Below are positions 18,007 through 27,542 of a stretch of 42,106 nucleotides of DNA, piece by piece. The notes beneath the pieces were generated by a model. The model saw only the letters and a program-made list of their open reading frames with translations. It did not search any database and had not been told where the DNA came from. The first letter of the stretch is position 1. Each line of letters opens with the position of its first letter. The DNA is from Stentor coeruleus (taxonomy: Eukaryota; Ciliophora; Heterotrichea; Heterotrichida; Stentoridae): contig MPUH01000642.1 of assembly GCA_001970955.1 (NCBI GenBank), positions 1 to 42,106 on the forward strand. Direction: 5' to 3'. Both the position numbers and the translations under genes were made by a program.

Positions 18007-18678
18007 CTAATTATGTGCTAGCCTCATATATCTCATCATCATTTTCAGCATTAACACCATTAGATAAACTCTCACATTTGAGCTTGCATCACCTACTCCA
18101 ACTTTACTCGACATCTGTTGCGAAGAAGTTGAGATATAAATATTTTCATATTGCTGAACTTTATCAATAGCATATACTAACTTAACCAATGTATATACAA
18201 GTGATAATCCAGAAATACCAACACTAAGCATTGTGAGTATATTCCAATTGTCTAATATTTGATTATTATATGATTGTAAGCATATCTGAGGAATAGAATG
18301 GAATAAACCATTTATTAATGAAGTACTCCGAAAAAGCAGGTCTATTATGTAAAAATCCCCAACAAAAGTTTCGTTACACATAAGGACAAAGGTAAATACA
18401 AAATAATTCAAACCGATAGAGTCTCCGAAGGTAAACAAAATAAAAAGAAGTATTTTGAGTCGACTAAATTTAATACCTTTGCAGCAATCAGAAATGAAAG
18501 TAATAACGTAAATGATCAACAAAGCTATACTAGGGGCAGCGAGACTTGCTATAGAAAGCTTATAAAACAAGCTTTTCTTCATTGGTTGAGTTATAAGATA
18601 CCATATGTCTGAACCAAGATTGCACAGCCTGATAATTCCTCCTAGGAATAATAGTAATATTTCTAGCTTTGCTTTCAT
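18007..18678 (-). CDS. XK-related (XKR)-like multi-pass membrane protein
   Basis: 223 aa with about five or six hydrophobic segments (about 5-28, 42-64, 74-102, 110-128, 145-172). SDIWYLI near the start of the first segment and a later SIPQICLQSYNNQ followed by a hydrophobic helix recall the XK/XKR family, where SD in the first span and PQ..LQ.Y in the middle are typical. XKR8-type proteins scramble phospholipids. The protein is shorter than animal XKRs (about 350-450 aa), so it may be a minimal relative. The C-terminal 40 residues are a Ser-rich tail and then a Met/Arg-rich helix. It ends in TAG, and the ATG at 18678 begins the first span. Confidence 0.55.
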   Translation of the reverse strand: MKAKLEILLLFLGGIIRLCNLGSDIWYLITQPMKKSLFYKLSIASLAAPSIALLIIYVITFISDCCKGIKFSRLKILLFILFTFGDSIGLNYFVFTFVLMCNETFVGDFYIIDLLFRSTSLINGLFHSIPQICLQSYNNQILDNWNILTMLSVGISGLSLVYTLVKLVYAIDKVQQYENIYISTSSQQMSSKVGVGDASSNVRVYLMVLMLKMMMRYMRLAHN

Positions 18679-19414
18679 ATTATATTTAAGCTTTTCAAAT
18701 TATACATTTAAATAAAGTTATAGTTAAGGCTTATATGCATTTACTTGTTTTTAAATTTTAAAGTCTTTATATGGACTAAAATATTTTATTTTTTTAAATT
18801 TTATTAGTAAAATTTCCAGTTGTTAGGCTTTTTGCTGAGAGTGGAAATTGTACAAGAATTTGAGTATATTATTTTTTTTGTTGATATATATTTTATTGGT
18901 ATTAGTATTTCTTTTTAAAAATAAAATTCAAGTGGATGAGTGGTATTCTATGAGAAAATTGCTTGTGTTTATATAACTTATGTGATATAGTTGATCTTTG
19001 AATATAAAATTATATTTGGGAATGTTATATGATTTGAATAGAGAATGCTATATTTTTATTGATTCTATTGTGAAATCATATTGTAATGTTTTTGAATTAT
19101 AACCTATGGATGAATGATTAGCTTCAAAAAAGTATGTTTATAAAATACATTAATGAATTATATTATAACTTTTAGTAAAATCTTATATCTTATTTAAAGT
19201 ACCATTTTATTATTATAGATGCTATTCTGATAATTTTATTTTATACTTTGCTTATTTTTCAATATACTTAAATTCAATTTAATCACAAAATAAATAATAA
19301 ATAGCTTTTTAATAGTCAATCCTCTTAATTTTTTCCTAAAATCTATAGGTTATTCCAAATTATATTCTAAAAATTATGATAATTTTTGTCCCTCTGCAAT
19401 CAAAATTCCTTTAT
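18679..19414. other. intergenic region between two minus-strand genes
   Basis: About 736 bp of A/T-rich DNA lying 5' of the XKR-like gene and 3' of the MORN gene. It is mildly G-over-C at the left and G-poor after about 19250. A short open frame at 19376-19579 is largely the antisense of the MORN gene's C-terminus. No RNA gene or repeat was seen. Confidence 0.55.
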
Positions 19415-21238
19415 TTATACTTTCTTTTTATAGTGTACCTGTCTATTTCTTTCAATCTTCCCTTCATTAGTCCTCTCTTTAAAATCCACTTTTTTAAAAT
19501 TTTTACCCAAATCATTTTTTTCATTTCCCTTAATTTTAGCATCTTCATCCCTTTCCTTAAATGCATTAGCTTCTTTTAATATCATCTGCATAATTTCATT
19601 TTCTTTTTTATCACCAGGCAAATTGTCACCCTCAGTTAAATTCTTATCCGCTTTTCCAGGGTACCCATCAACAAAAATTCCTTCAAAACTTTCACCAGAA
19701 GCATATTTCATAAACCCTCTACCATTAGTTATCCCATCTTTAACTTCTCCAACATACCAACTTCCATCTTTATAAATAAATTTCCCTTTCCCATTAGGTT
19801 TAGATTTAACAAAATCCCCAATATACTTATATTCATCACATACAATTTTCCCTATTCCTTGAAGTTCTCCATCAATAAACACTCCTTTGATTTTTTTCCC
19901 ATCATTCATTCTCATCATACCTTCTCCATGTAATTTTCCAGCTTTCCACATCCCATCTAAAACCGTTCCATCATTATATCTCATTTTCCCTTTTCCTTCA
20001 AGATTATTACTATGAAATTCTCCTTTATAAAATTTCCCATCAGCCCATTTAACACTTCCAGCTTGTATAATCCCTTTATCAATAACCCCTTCAAAAAAAG
20101 ACCCATTTGGATATAAAAGTTTTCCAAAACCATGAATTTTGTCTTTTTTAAAATACCCTTTATATATAAAACCCTCTATAAATATAGTCCCAAAGTCTTG
20201 AAAAAGTTCATTATTGAAAATTCCATCATAAATTTCTTTAGAACACAATTCTAAAAGCCCATTACCTTGACGGCGATTATCATGCCATTGACCTTTATAT
20301 TTACATCCACAAGCATAAACATAAGGAACATCAAGAATTTTTTTTATAGGCAACGATGGAACTTCATCAATACAATTAAAAATCAGCAAAACAATCTCTT
20401 GAGACACTATTAAAAATGACCAATCCTCTAAAGATATAGTCCTATGAACAATATTTGGTAAATCATTATAACAAGGAGCTAAAACCCACAAATTACATTC
20501 CTTAGTTTCTTTACTTATTTTCATATAAAGTTTTTGGAAAAACTTTTTCCAATTCACTTTTCTTAAAACCCCAATATCAGTTACCATATATGATGATAAA
20601 TAACATAGAAAATTATCTTCAAAAATGTCCCAACGAACAATTTTTTCTTTTGAAATATGCATAGTCCAAAAGTCTTCGATAATCCCAAGTTCAGATTTGG
20701 TGTGTTTTTTTTTTATACCATTTTTCATTATCCGTTTAGCTTCTTGGAGTATTTTGTCAGCAGAAAGAAATCCTACCGCTTCATTATCTGAAGCTAAAAG
20801 TGTTCTGCGGTATGAGGAGATTTCTTTAGAAAAAAGGGCATCGACAAATTTCTTTACTTCAATTTCATCATGATTTAGGTATCTAAATTGAGATTTTCCT
20901 GGTATTAATGACTCTCTTTTTTTAGGGCTGTCCAGTCTTGATTTTTGAGGGAATTTCTTAAGGAATTTTAAAGCTTTTTGCATTTCAGCATTGTAGTTGG
21001 TTAGATATGATATTGAAGGAGGACTGGAATTATGATGAGAGTCTAAGATAGGAGTTGGTGTTTGACTACATTTGGAATATCTGAACCCGTCACTTGTTTT
21101 TCTGAAGTGTAAATATTGTGATGAAAGTTTAGAGTTGTTAGATCGTTCTGAGTAATTATAGTTTTCAGGGATGAATTTGGAGAAATTGAATCTGGTTTGG
21201 TTGAAATATTTTAGTCCTTTTTGAGTAGTTGAATTCAT
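19415..21238 (-). CDS. large MORN-repeat protein
   Basis: 607 aa. Residues 1-110 are Ser/Asn-rich. Residues about 120-310 form an unrecognised, mostly helical domain with several Trp residues (for example EDFW, VRWDIF, VNWKKFF, EDWSF). Residues about 313-540 carry nine to ten MORN units (YKGQW, YDGIF, YKGYF, FEGVI, YKGEF, LDGMW, IKGVF, YIGDF, YVGEV, FEGIF). The last 65 residues are a highly charged Lys/Glu tail. Unlike the two MORN proteins at 2066 and 3941 it has no MG...C acylation signal (it starts MNSTTQ), so it probably reaches its site through partners. A ciliary or cortical scaffold role fits the family but is inferred. Confidence 0.88.
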   Translation of the reverse strand: MNSTTQKGLKYFNQTRFNFSKFIPENYNYSERSNNSKLSSQYLHFRKTSDGFRYSKCSQTPTPILDSHHNSSPPSISYLTNYNAEMQKALKFLKKFPQKSRLDSPKKRESLIPGKSQFRYLNHDEIEVKKFVDALFSKEISSYRRTLLASDNEAVGFLSADKILQEAKRIMKNGIKKKHTKSELGIIEDFWTMHISKEKIVRWDIFEDNFLCYLSSYMVTDIGVLRKVNWKKFFQKLYMKISKETKECNLWVLAPCYNDLPNIVHRTISLEDWSFLIVSQEIVLLIFNCIDEVPSLPIKKILDVPYVYACGCKYKGQWHDNRRQGNGLLELCSKEIYDGIFNNELFQDFGTIFIEGFIYKGYFKKDKIHGFGKLLYPNGSFFEGVIDKGIIQAGSVKWADGKFYKGEFHSNNLEGKGKMRYNDGTVLDGMWKAGKLHGEGMMRMNDGKKIKGVFIDGELQGIGKIVCDEYKYIGDFVKSKPNGKGKFIYKDGSWYVGEVKDGITNGRGFMKYASGESFEGIFVDGYPGKADKNLTEGDNLPGDKKENEIMQMILKEANAFKERDEDAKIKGNEKNDLGKNFKKVDFKERTNEGKIERNRQVHYKKKV

Positions 21239-21676
21239 TTTTCATATATGGAGATGTTGGAAGAAAGTATTTATAGGATGAAAAATTAGGGATTAAGGTG
21301 AGTGAGTATTATAATTGATATAATGAGAGGAAATATTATGTTTTTATATTAGAAGTGATTGCAATAAATAAGATTTGATATTGTATTTTTTATCGTATGT
21401 TTGCTATTAGACTTATATGTTTTTAAAATTAGAATATTTTATTAAAAGTATGTTTAGAGTAAAGATTTTCTGTTAAGATTATTTTGTTATATAATAAGAG
21501 GTACTTAATTATTATGATTTTGTATACATTATAAGTCTTTATGTATTGATTTTTCAATATACTATTATGCGATACTTTAAACAAAAATAATATATCTTAG
21601 TTATATGTCGAACAAAGGAATCATAGACATNTACTATTATGCGATACTTTAAACAAAAATAATATATCTTAGTTAT
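21239..21676. other. divergent intergenic region
   Basis: This holds the promoters of the MORN gene (minus) and FAM135 (plus). It contains an N (21631) and the first copy of a 71-bp duplication. The true gap between start codons is therefore about 366 bp. The left part is C-poor, and no other feature was found. Confidence 0.6.
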
Positions 21677-21702
21677 ATGTCGAACAAAGGAATCATAGAC
21701 AT
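21560..21702. repeat. 71-bp direct duplication around an N (assembly join)
   Basis: Positions 21560-21630 and 21632-21702 are identical. The duplication includes the start codon and first eight codons of FAM135, so an apparent second ATG at 21606 is the collapsed equivalent of 21677. Confidence 0.9.
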
Positions 21703-23707
21703 CTTCATAAACGTGGAGTCATTTCGTAATATAGATCTTTATTACCAAGGACTCTACTACATTCAAATTCAAGCTTTCCAGGAAAATAATACACAAAAAA
21801 ACTTTGCAGTTCCTATACATGTAAACAATAGTATCGAAGGGGCTTTCACATTCCATTCAATCCTAGACCCACAAATCAACTACCAAAACTCCAGCTATCT
21901 AACCAAAGTTTTCATGATAAAATACTCTGACGAAATCGTCAAAATGAATGAGACCATAATTTTTCAAATTGAGTCCTATCTATATTCAAACCCTGACCTA
22001 ACAATTGAAGCGGAACTTTTTTTCACAGATCTTGGTGGTGATTTATCCCCAGAATCCTTAGCCAAATTCATGAACAACCCATCAACAAATACAATTTTTT
22101 CAAAAGTTGGGTCAAGTACCTTCAAATGTGTTGACTGGAAATTTGGCCTTAATCAATTTTGCCCAATAGTCTTTCATGATACATACGCATGCGTCCTTTA
22201 TATCACAATTCACACAATTCTCCTTGACTATATCTTTCGTACAGATTCCCAAGAGCTTTCAAGTACTTCACAAATAAGTCATAGTCTATTTCCTTTATGT
22301 GGTCGCTATGTTCAAGATGAAAATATTGAAAGGGTTTTTAAAGATTATATCATGAACTTAGCGACCTGCTGCAATAAAATCAGACGATTAGTCAAAAGGA
22401 TTTTAAAAAACTGTAAAACCCTAGGTCAAAATGGAGCAATAAAACATTCACTTAAACCCCCTATAACTTTTGATGGAGAATTGCCTATAAGTAAATGTTT
22501 TACTATAAGAAATAAAAAAAAAGTTACAAGACTGTTACTTAATGAAAAAAGGGAAGTAGCTGAAAGGGTAGCTCTTGTAAGAAATGAATTAGAAAGGGTA
22601 TTAAAATGTTTTAGTGGGGAAATGTCAAGATACTTAGAAGAAAAATATCATGATAAAGTTAGAAATTTATCTATGGAGCATATATATAGAGAAGTACAGA
22701 TTGGTGAATTAAATATTGTCTCTGAAGCTAATCATTTACAATCACGTACAGCTAGAGCGTATAGAAAAAGTTTATATTCAGCGAAAAAAGATACTTTAGA
22801 AGCTTATAATGTGAGAATTTTCGCCCCAGAGAAACTTGCGATATTATTTGAAGAAATTAATATAAAATCAGGAGAACTTATTGACCCTTGGAAAGCTAAA
22901 TGGTTTTGTAATACTACAGTATCATCTGAAAGGCATCTTTTTGTTTTAGTACATGGGTATATGGGTTCTGGGTATGATATGAAAACTTTGAAAGATGTTT
23001 TGATATTGTATAAACCGAATTTACTTGTTTTAATATCAGAAAGTAATGAAAAACATACAGAAGGAAGTATTGCTGATATGGGGAAAAGACTTGCTAATGA
23101 AGTTATTGCATTTATACACAGTTTACCAGAACATGTGACTGTAAGTAGGATTTCTTTTATTGGTCATTCACTTGGAGGAATTATTATTAGAGCAGCTTTA
23201 CCTTCATTGCTTGAATATAAAAGACTTATGTATGCGTATATATCTTTAGCTTCACCACATTTAGGTTGTGCGCAATTTTCTAATATATTAGTAGAAGCTG
23301 GGCTTTGGGTTATTTCTAAGATTAGAAATTCAGTTTGTATACAACAACTTACACTTAAAGATTGTCTTAGTCCTCGTCATTGTTTTTTATATGACCTTGC
23401 TAAAACTAGTAAATTGCAATTTTTTGAAAAAGTTATTTTGGTATCTTCTTCACAAGATTCATATGTTCCTTTTGAAAGCGCTAGGATTGAAATAGGGTTA
23501 GAATGCCCTGATACGTTCCAGTTAGAAATGGCAGATTTTATTGCTACTAATATTAGACAATTGCATAGGATTAATGTTGATTTTCCTATAAAACCAGGTC
23601 TTATATCTGATCTACATGGAAGAGCTGCACATATATCCTTGCTAGATAACCAGAGTTTCCTAAATATATTAGTGTATAGGTTTGCAGATTTTCTTAATGC
23701 AAGATAA
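21677..23707 (+). CDS. FAM135: FAM135-family serine esterase (DUF676, alpha/beta hydrolase)
   Basis: 676 aa. The N-terminal 120 residues (F.NIDLYYQGLYYIQIQAF) match the start of FAM135 proteins. A helical middle follows. The hydrolase domain (about 420-665) starts with LFVLVHGYMGSGYDM, has LVLISESNE..T.GSI..MG.RLA.E, and the nucleophile elbow GHSLGG with Ser498. Candidate Asp (about 594, QDSYVPF) and His (about 652, AAHISLL) complete the triad. FAM135 proteins are predicted lipases or esterases of the DUF676 group with an unsettled substrate. No signal peptide or membrane span was seen. It is convergent with the histone gene, 54 nt between stops. The start ATG at 21677 lies within an assembly duplication but is unaffected. 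Confidence 0.92.
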   Translation: MSNKGIIDIFINVESFRNIDLYYQGLYYIQIQAFQENNTQKNFAVPIHVNNSIEGAFTFHSILDPQINYQNSSYLTKVFMIKYSDEIVKMNETIIFQIESYLYSNPDLTIEAELFFTDLGGDLSPESLAKFMNNPSTNTIFSKVGSSTFKCVDWKFGLNQFCPIVFHDTYACVLYITIHTILLDYIFRTDSQELSSTSQISHSLFPLCGRYVQDENIERVFKDYIMNLATCCNKIRRLVKRILKNCKTLGQNGAIKHSLKPPITFDGELPISKCFTIRNKKKVTRLLLNEKREVAERVALVRNELERVLKCFSGEMSRYLEEKYHDKVRNLSMEHIYREVQIGELNIVSEANHLQSRTARAYRKSLYSAKKDTLEAYNVRIFAPEKLAILFEEINIKSGELIDPWKAKWFCNTTVSSERHLFVLVHGYMGSGYDMKTLKDVLILYKPNLLVLISESNEKHTEGSIADMGKRLANEVIAFIHSLPEHVTVSRISFIGHSLGGIIIRAALPSLLEYKRLMYAYISLASPHLGCAQFSNILVEAGLWVISKIRNSVCIQQLTLKDCLSPRHCFLYDLAKTSKLQFFEKVILVSSSQDSYVPFESARIEIGLECPDTFQLEMADFIATNIRQLHRINVDFPIKPGLISDLHGRAAHISLLDNQSFLNILVYRFADFLNAR

Positions 23708-23761
23708 ACCGAATATAACTTAATATTTATTAAAGTTAAATTTGCTACACATAATAATATA

Positions 23762-24124
23762 TTAATTAATAGTTTCCGAACCAATAAAAGATTCATATCT
23801 TCCACGAATCCTTCTGGCTAACTGTATGTCTTTGACTTGTAATGTTATTCTTTTGGCGTGCTGTGCACAAAAGTATGAGTCTTCAAAAAGGTCAATTAAA
23901 TAATTTTCTGTAGTATGTAAAAGGACTTCTGTAGCTTCCATCGACCACTTATACTGTTCTTGTGTAACTTGTTCTAGAATATCATTTAAGACACGATGAA
24001 ATGCAATTTTGCATATAAAAGTTTTTTTTTTCTTAGGACTATCTAATTCATTGCAAGTTAGCTTTGGCTCCTCAACCTCGCTAAAATCGATTTTTTTCTT
24101 ACACCTTAGCCGGCCTATGTCCAT
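23762..24124 (-). CDS. cenH3: divergent histone H3, candidate centromeric variant (cenH3/CENP-A-like)
   Basis: 120 aa from the ATG at 24124; the open frame extends 12 nt further to a TTG that is not used here. Residues about 35-112 are an H3 histone fold ending in LFEDSYFCAQHAKRITLQVKDIQLARRIRG, almost identical in form to H3 alpha-2/alpha-3. Three features point away from canonical H3. The N-tail has no ARTKQTARKS-type sequence and is short and unrelated. The stretch from helix alpha-N/1 to FED is one residue longer than in H3, meaning a longer loop 1. Trp60 sits where CENP-A has its conserved Trp, 22 residues before the FED aspartate. Longer loop 1, divergent tail and this Trp are hallmarks of centromeric H3. 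Centromere loading during micronuclear mitosis is the predicted role. A fast-evolving non-centromeric variant is the alternative. Confidence 0.82.
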   Translation of the reverse strand: MDIGRLRCKKKIDFSEVEEPKLTCNELDSPKKKKTFICKIAFHRVLNDILEQVTQEQYKWSMEATEVLLHTTENYLIDLFEDSYFCAQHAKRITLQVKDIQLARRIRGRYESFIGSETIN

Positions 24125-24522
24125 TATAGCCCCCAATATAATTTTTTAATATACATAGAAAAATAACAGCTGGAAATAATTAAAATTTTAAACTCAGATT
24201 TTCTATATCCTACACACCGAATTAACAATTAAACTTACTCTAATAACACTAACCATTTTTATAACTATTTCACTCTATGATATTCTGCAATCAAAAATCT
24301 CCATTATTTATAAATATCAAATCCAACCATAATCTTCACCCAAATCATAAATCAATCACAAAACCCTAAAATACTCCACATCAAAGCCTATCCTATCCAT
24401 TATAATAAATATTTTTCATATACCAAACTAATAAAATCAAGCCAAAATTTTTCCAAACTCTTCTATTCTAATACTTAACCTCATCATCATCATAATCATG
24501 TCTAATAATCCGTTACTAATAA
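24125..24522. other. divergent intergenic region upstream of histone and kinase
   Basis: The right part is extremely G-poor on the plus strand, with about two G in 24301-24480. It contains a short (TCA)n-like run near 24481-24495 and an upstream ATG at 24498. No promoter element was recognised. Confidence 0.6.
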
Positions 24523-24572
24523 ATGTCAAACAAGCGGAACCCACCTCCAAAGCTCAAAGTAGGTACACGTGA
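24498..24572 (+). other. upstream ORF overlapping the kinase start
   Basis: An ATG at 24498 opens a 24-codon frame ending in TGA at 24570, out of frame with the kinase ATG at 24523. It overlaps the start by 50 nt. It could lower kinase translation if included in the mRNA, which depends on the unmapped 5' end. Confidence 0.35.
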
Positions 24573-25507
24573 AGAAGTTAAAACCATCCCTCAAATGACT
24601 CGAACATCCTCAGGGAAAATCCGAATAGACAGTCTCTCTGAGTTAGAAGTCTTAGAAAAGCTAGGCCAAGGTAGTGCAGGTGTTGTAGAAAAATGCAGGC
24701 ACTTGCCTTCAGGTAAAATTGTTGCAGTCAAACGTGTTCCTTTAACCTCAGATGAAGAAACTAAATCAGCAATCATACAAGAAGTCAATGCTTTGAACTC
24801 CTGTAAACATCAGCATATCATATATTCTTATGGGGCTATAGTTCAACAAACAACAATGAATATAATCATCGAGTATATGGATAAAGGGACACTTCAATCA
24901 GCCCTTGAGTTCTCTGGACCTTTACGTGAAGATATCATTGGGCATATCGCATTCCAAGTTCTCACAGGTCTTGAATACCTTCACAAGAAAAAGAAAATTG
25001 TCCATAGAGACATCAAGCCATCTAACTTATTATTATCCTCAGAAGGCCTTGTCAAAATTTCTGACTTTGGCGTTGCTGGGATGATGAGTAGGACAGATGC
25101 AACCAAGCGGACCTTTGTCGGCACTGTTACTTATATGTCGGTAAGCGTTGACTTAGTAGCCTGAGCGCTTTATGCAAGAGGGGTATCATTCAGACACAGA
25201 CATTTGGAGCCTTGGCCTGACTTTATTAGAGTGTTCAATTGGTAGGTACCCCTACCCTGAGCCTGATTCTATGGGGAATATGCCCCAACTCAAGTTCTGG
25301 GACCTTATCAATTACATATACACTCAACCACCACCAAACCCCCCTGCAGGCAGTTCAGAAGAAATGAAGGATTTTATTAGAGTATGTCTTGGAAAAGAAT
25401 CTGGAAGCCGAAGCAATGTGACCCAATTACTGAATCATCCGTTTATTGTCAAGAATTCAAACCCAATTAGCTTTGGTTTATGGCTTGAATCTTTGCCTAA
25501 TAAGTAG
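24523..25507 (+). CDS. MAP kinase kinase (MEK/STE7-type protein kinase)
   Basis: About 321 aa after removing a 19-nt intron at 25141-25159. The domain is complete: the glycine loop GQGSAG (about 48-53), VAVKR with Lys70, the helix-C Glu near 87, HRDIKPSN (161-168), DFG (181-183) and, across the splice site, GTVTYMSPERF, the MAPKK-type APE loop. The activation segment MMSRTDATKRTFVGT has the Ser/Thr sites for phosphorylation by an upstream MAP3K. DIWSLGLTLLE and the C-lobe follow. The N-terminal 40 residues are basic with Pro and may include a MAPK docking site (KxKxG, PPPKLKV). The gene ends TAG and is convergent with the coiled-coil gene, 26 nt between stops. The tandem acceptor can give a truncated form. 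Confidence 0.93.
25141..25159 (+). other. intron with tandem 3' splice sites (16 or 19 nt)
   Basis: GTAAGCGTTGACTTAGTAG. Removing all 19 nt gives the conserved MSPERF. Stopping at the first AG (16 nt) follows the usual branch-A distance (A11) but leaves an in-frame TAG, truncating the kinase after residue 206. A 13-nt alternative from the inner GT would insert two residues and is less likely. Confidence 0.8.
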
Positions 25508-25533
25508 GTTAATAAGTAATTAGTTAGACTAAA

Positions 25534-27315
25534 CTATTTTCTAGCACTTGATGGTCGGAAACGTTTGTTTATGTTTAATGATGATGCACTAAGAGAGTTC
25601 ACTAAATCTTTACCTAAGACACTATTGAGTCCTACTTTTTGTAACTTAGTCATTGATATTGGAGATTTACTATTTGGAAGCTCTTCTTCTTTTGGCTTCC
25701 AATCTGGGTCAGTTACTCCTGGATTAAAAGCTGACATGTCAGCTTTATAGAAACGTCCATCATAACCTTGTACATGAGGGATTGTTGGAATATAAGCCGA
25801 GTCTCCACGACCACAACTAAGACAGTTACTGGTAAAGGATTTTTTAGATATCAAGGCAAAACCTGATTTATTACCAAGATCTTCTATTGTTTGAAGAATA
25901 CGTCGGATAAGTAAATTTACCCTATCAAGCTCTTTTGATATTTCATTTTGATTACGTTCAAGGTCTATAAGCCTTTGTCCAACAGATAGAAACTCTTCTT
26001 TTGTTTGATCTTCATTAGCTTTAGATGCAAGTGCTCGTTTTATCACTGTTAAATCCATAGCTTTGGATAGTTTTTCAAATTTATCGTCAATTTTATCGAA
26101 ATTCTGCAAGGTTTTCTCTCTGAACTTCCACAATTCCCCTAGTTCTTGAGGTTGTGATTGAACTACTTGAGGCTTTATATTCTTAAGACTATTGATCATT
26201 TCTAACACTGGTTCACGTTCTGCTTTTTTTTCTAATTCAGACCTTAAGTATTCAAGTTGTCCAGTAAGTTTTAATATATCTTCAGAAGGATCATCTGGGA
26301 TTTTATATATAAAACTTTGGATTTTATCTTCAAGTTCTTTGATTTTTTTTTCCAAGTTTTTAATTGTACTTTTATAAGGATCATCTTGTTCTTTGTTTAT
26401 AAGGTCAAGTAAATACTTGTATTGGTCTTCATCAATTTTCTTAGGGAGACTAAATATTTTATACATTTTTTCAATATCTTCTATTGACTTCTTAGCTTGT
26501 TGGGTTCTGTTAATCATTTCTCCTTCAAGTTGTTTTAGTTCTTTTTCTAATATATCAAACAGATTCTGTTGTTTTTTCATTTTACCCGATTCTATATTTT
26601 CTTGTTCTTTTTTGATCTTCTGCTCTAAGGTATTTATAGCATCCCATACAAACTTTTCATTAACCCTTGTCTTAAGTAAATTCTCACAATCTCTTATTTT
26701 CCATAGTGTATTAACTTCTAATTCTGATACTTTTTTATCCATTTCAGCAGCTTTTTCATGGAAGTTTTCTTCAACTTGTCTTACCATGCTTTCAAATGAT
26801 GAGATTTTTTTCAGAAACGCGTCTCTGCTAACTTTGTCTTGGATTTTTTCTTCTAAAGCTTTTTTCTCTGATTCAAACTTATCAGTGGATATTTTTAATG
26901 ATATGGCGTTTTCGAGTTCTTTGAGTTTTTTCTGGGTTTTTTTTTTATGTGCTTCAAGCTCAGTGATTTTATCGCACATGCCTTGGATTCCTGAACTTGA
27001 TGCAGATATTCCATCTTTCCAGTCGTGATTTCTTGGCTTTCGTCCACCGATTTCATTAGGTATGGATAAAGCGATACCTTCAAGGATTTCAAAGCCGTCT
27101 AAATGAGAAACTTTTGTACTGATTTCCTCGGTTAGATTTTGAATATACAGAGTATGTCTGTTTATCAAATTTGATACTTTGTTTAGATAATCTTGAAGAT
27201 TGCTAAAGTTTAGGTCGAAAGTTACTAAGGGAGCACTTGGAAGTGGTTCAGGCATTTTGTCGGTTGTAACTTTTATTTCTTCGGTGTGAGTTGTTTTTAT
27301 TGTCCGTGATGCCAT
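25534..27315 (-). CDS. long coiled-coil protein with C-terminal CLSCGRGD motif
   Basis: 593 aa. From about residue 35 to 490 it is predominantly heptad-rich coiled coil with many Lys/Glu. A conserved-looking segment around 497-540 (SNCLSCGRGDSAYIP) ends the coil, and the last 55 residues are Ser/Lys-rich with basic patches. The arrangement of a long coil ending in a CxxC motif is reminiscent of the DUF4795 proteins (QRICH2/C16orf96 group) associated with flagellar axonemes, but I cannot confirm it. No membrane segment. It probably is structural, in cilia or cortex (inference). ATG at 27315 and TAG at 25534. Confidence 0.75.
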   Translation of the reverse strand: MASRTIKTTHTEEIKVTTDKMPEPLPSAPLVTFDLNFSNLQDYLNKVSNLINRHTLYIQNLTEEISTKVSHLDGFEILEGIALSIPNEIGGRKPRNHDWKDGISASSSGIQGMCDKITELEAHKKKTQKKLKELENAISLKISTDKFESEKKALEEKIQDKVSRDAFLKKISSFESMVRQVEENFHEKAAEMDKKVSELEVNTLWKIRDCENLLKTRVNEKFVWDAINTLEQKIKKEQENIESGKMKKQQNLFDILEKELKQLEGEMINRTQQAKKSIEDIEKMYKIFSLPKKIDEDQYKYLLDLINKEQDDPYKSTIKNLEKKIKELEDKIQSFIYKIPDDPSEDILKLTGQLEYLRSELEKKAEREPVLEMINSLKNIKPQVVQSQPQELGELWKFREKTLQNFDKIDDKFEKLSKAMDLTVIKRALASKANEDQTKEEFLSVGQRLIDLERNQNEISKELDRVNLLIRRILQTIEDLGNKSGFALISKKSFTSNCLSCGRGDSAYIPTIPHVQGYDGRFYKADMSAFNPGVTDPDWKPKEEELPNSKSPISMTKLQKVGLNSVLGKDLVNSLSASSLNINKRFRPSSARK

Positions 27316-27542
27316 TTTATATGCTTTGTTTTATGTAATGTTAATGTTTGGTTGTATATAGTTGTGGGGGAAAAATTTAAAGGTTGTGGATTAGGGTTTT
27401 AGATATTTGGTAGGAGTTTTTTGCAAGAGAAAATATAGGAATTTATTAGAAGATTATATAGTAAGTTTATATAAACTAATTAATATAATGATAGTAAAGG
27501 TCTATTTTCTTTTGTAAACTCTCTATATATTATTATATTTTA

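Noticed and set aside
24125..24136. Extending the histone start to a TTG four codons upstream
   Set aside because: A normal ATG exists at 24124 and eukaryotic TTG initiation is not expected; the extension adds nothing H3-like.
25147..25159. 13-nt intron (inner GT) in the kinase
   Set aside because: It would insert Val-Ser before PERF, while the 19-nt intron gives the exact conserved MSPERF.
26192..27028. Plus-strand open frames opposite the long coiled-coil gene
   Set aside because: They are Ser/Phe/Ile-rich mirror images of a Lys/Glu coiled coil, a common antisense shadow.
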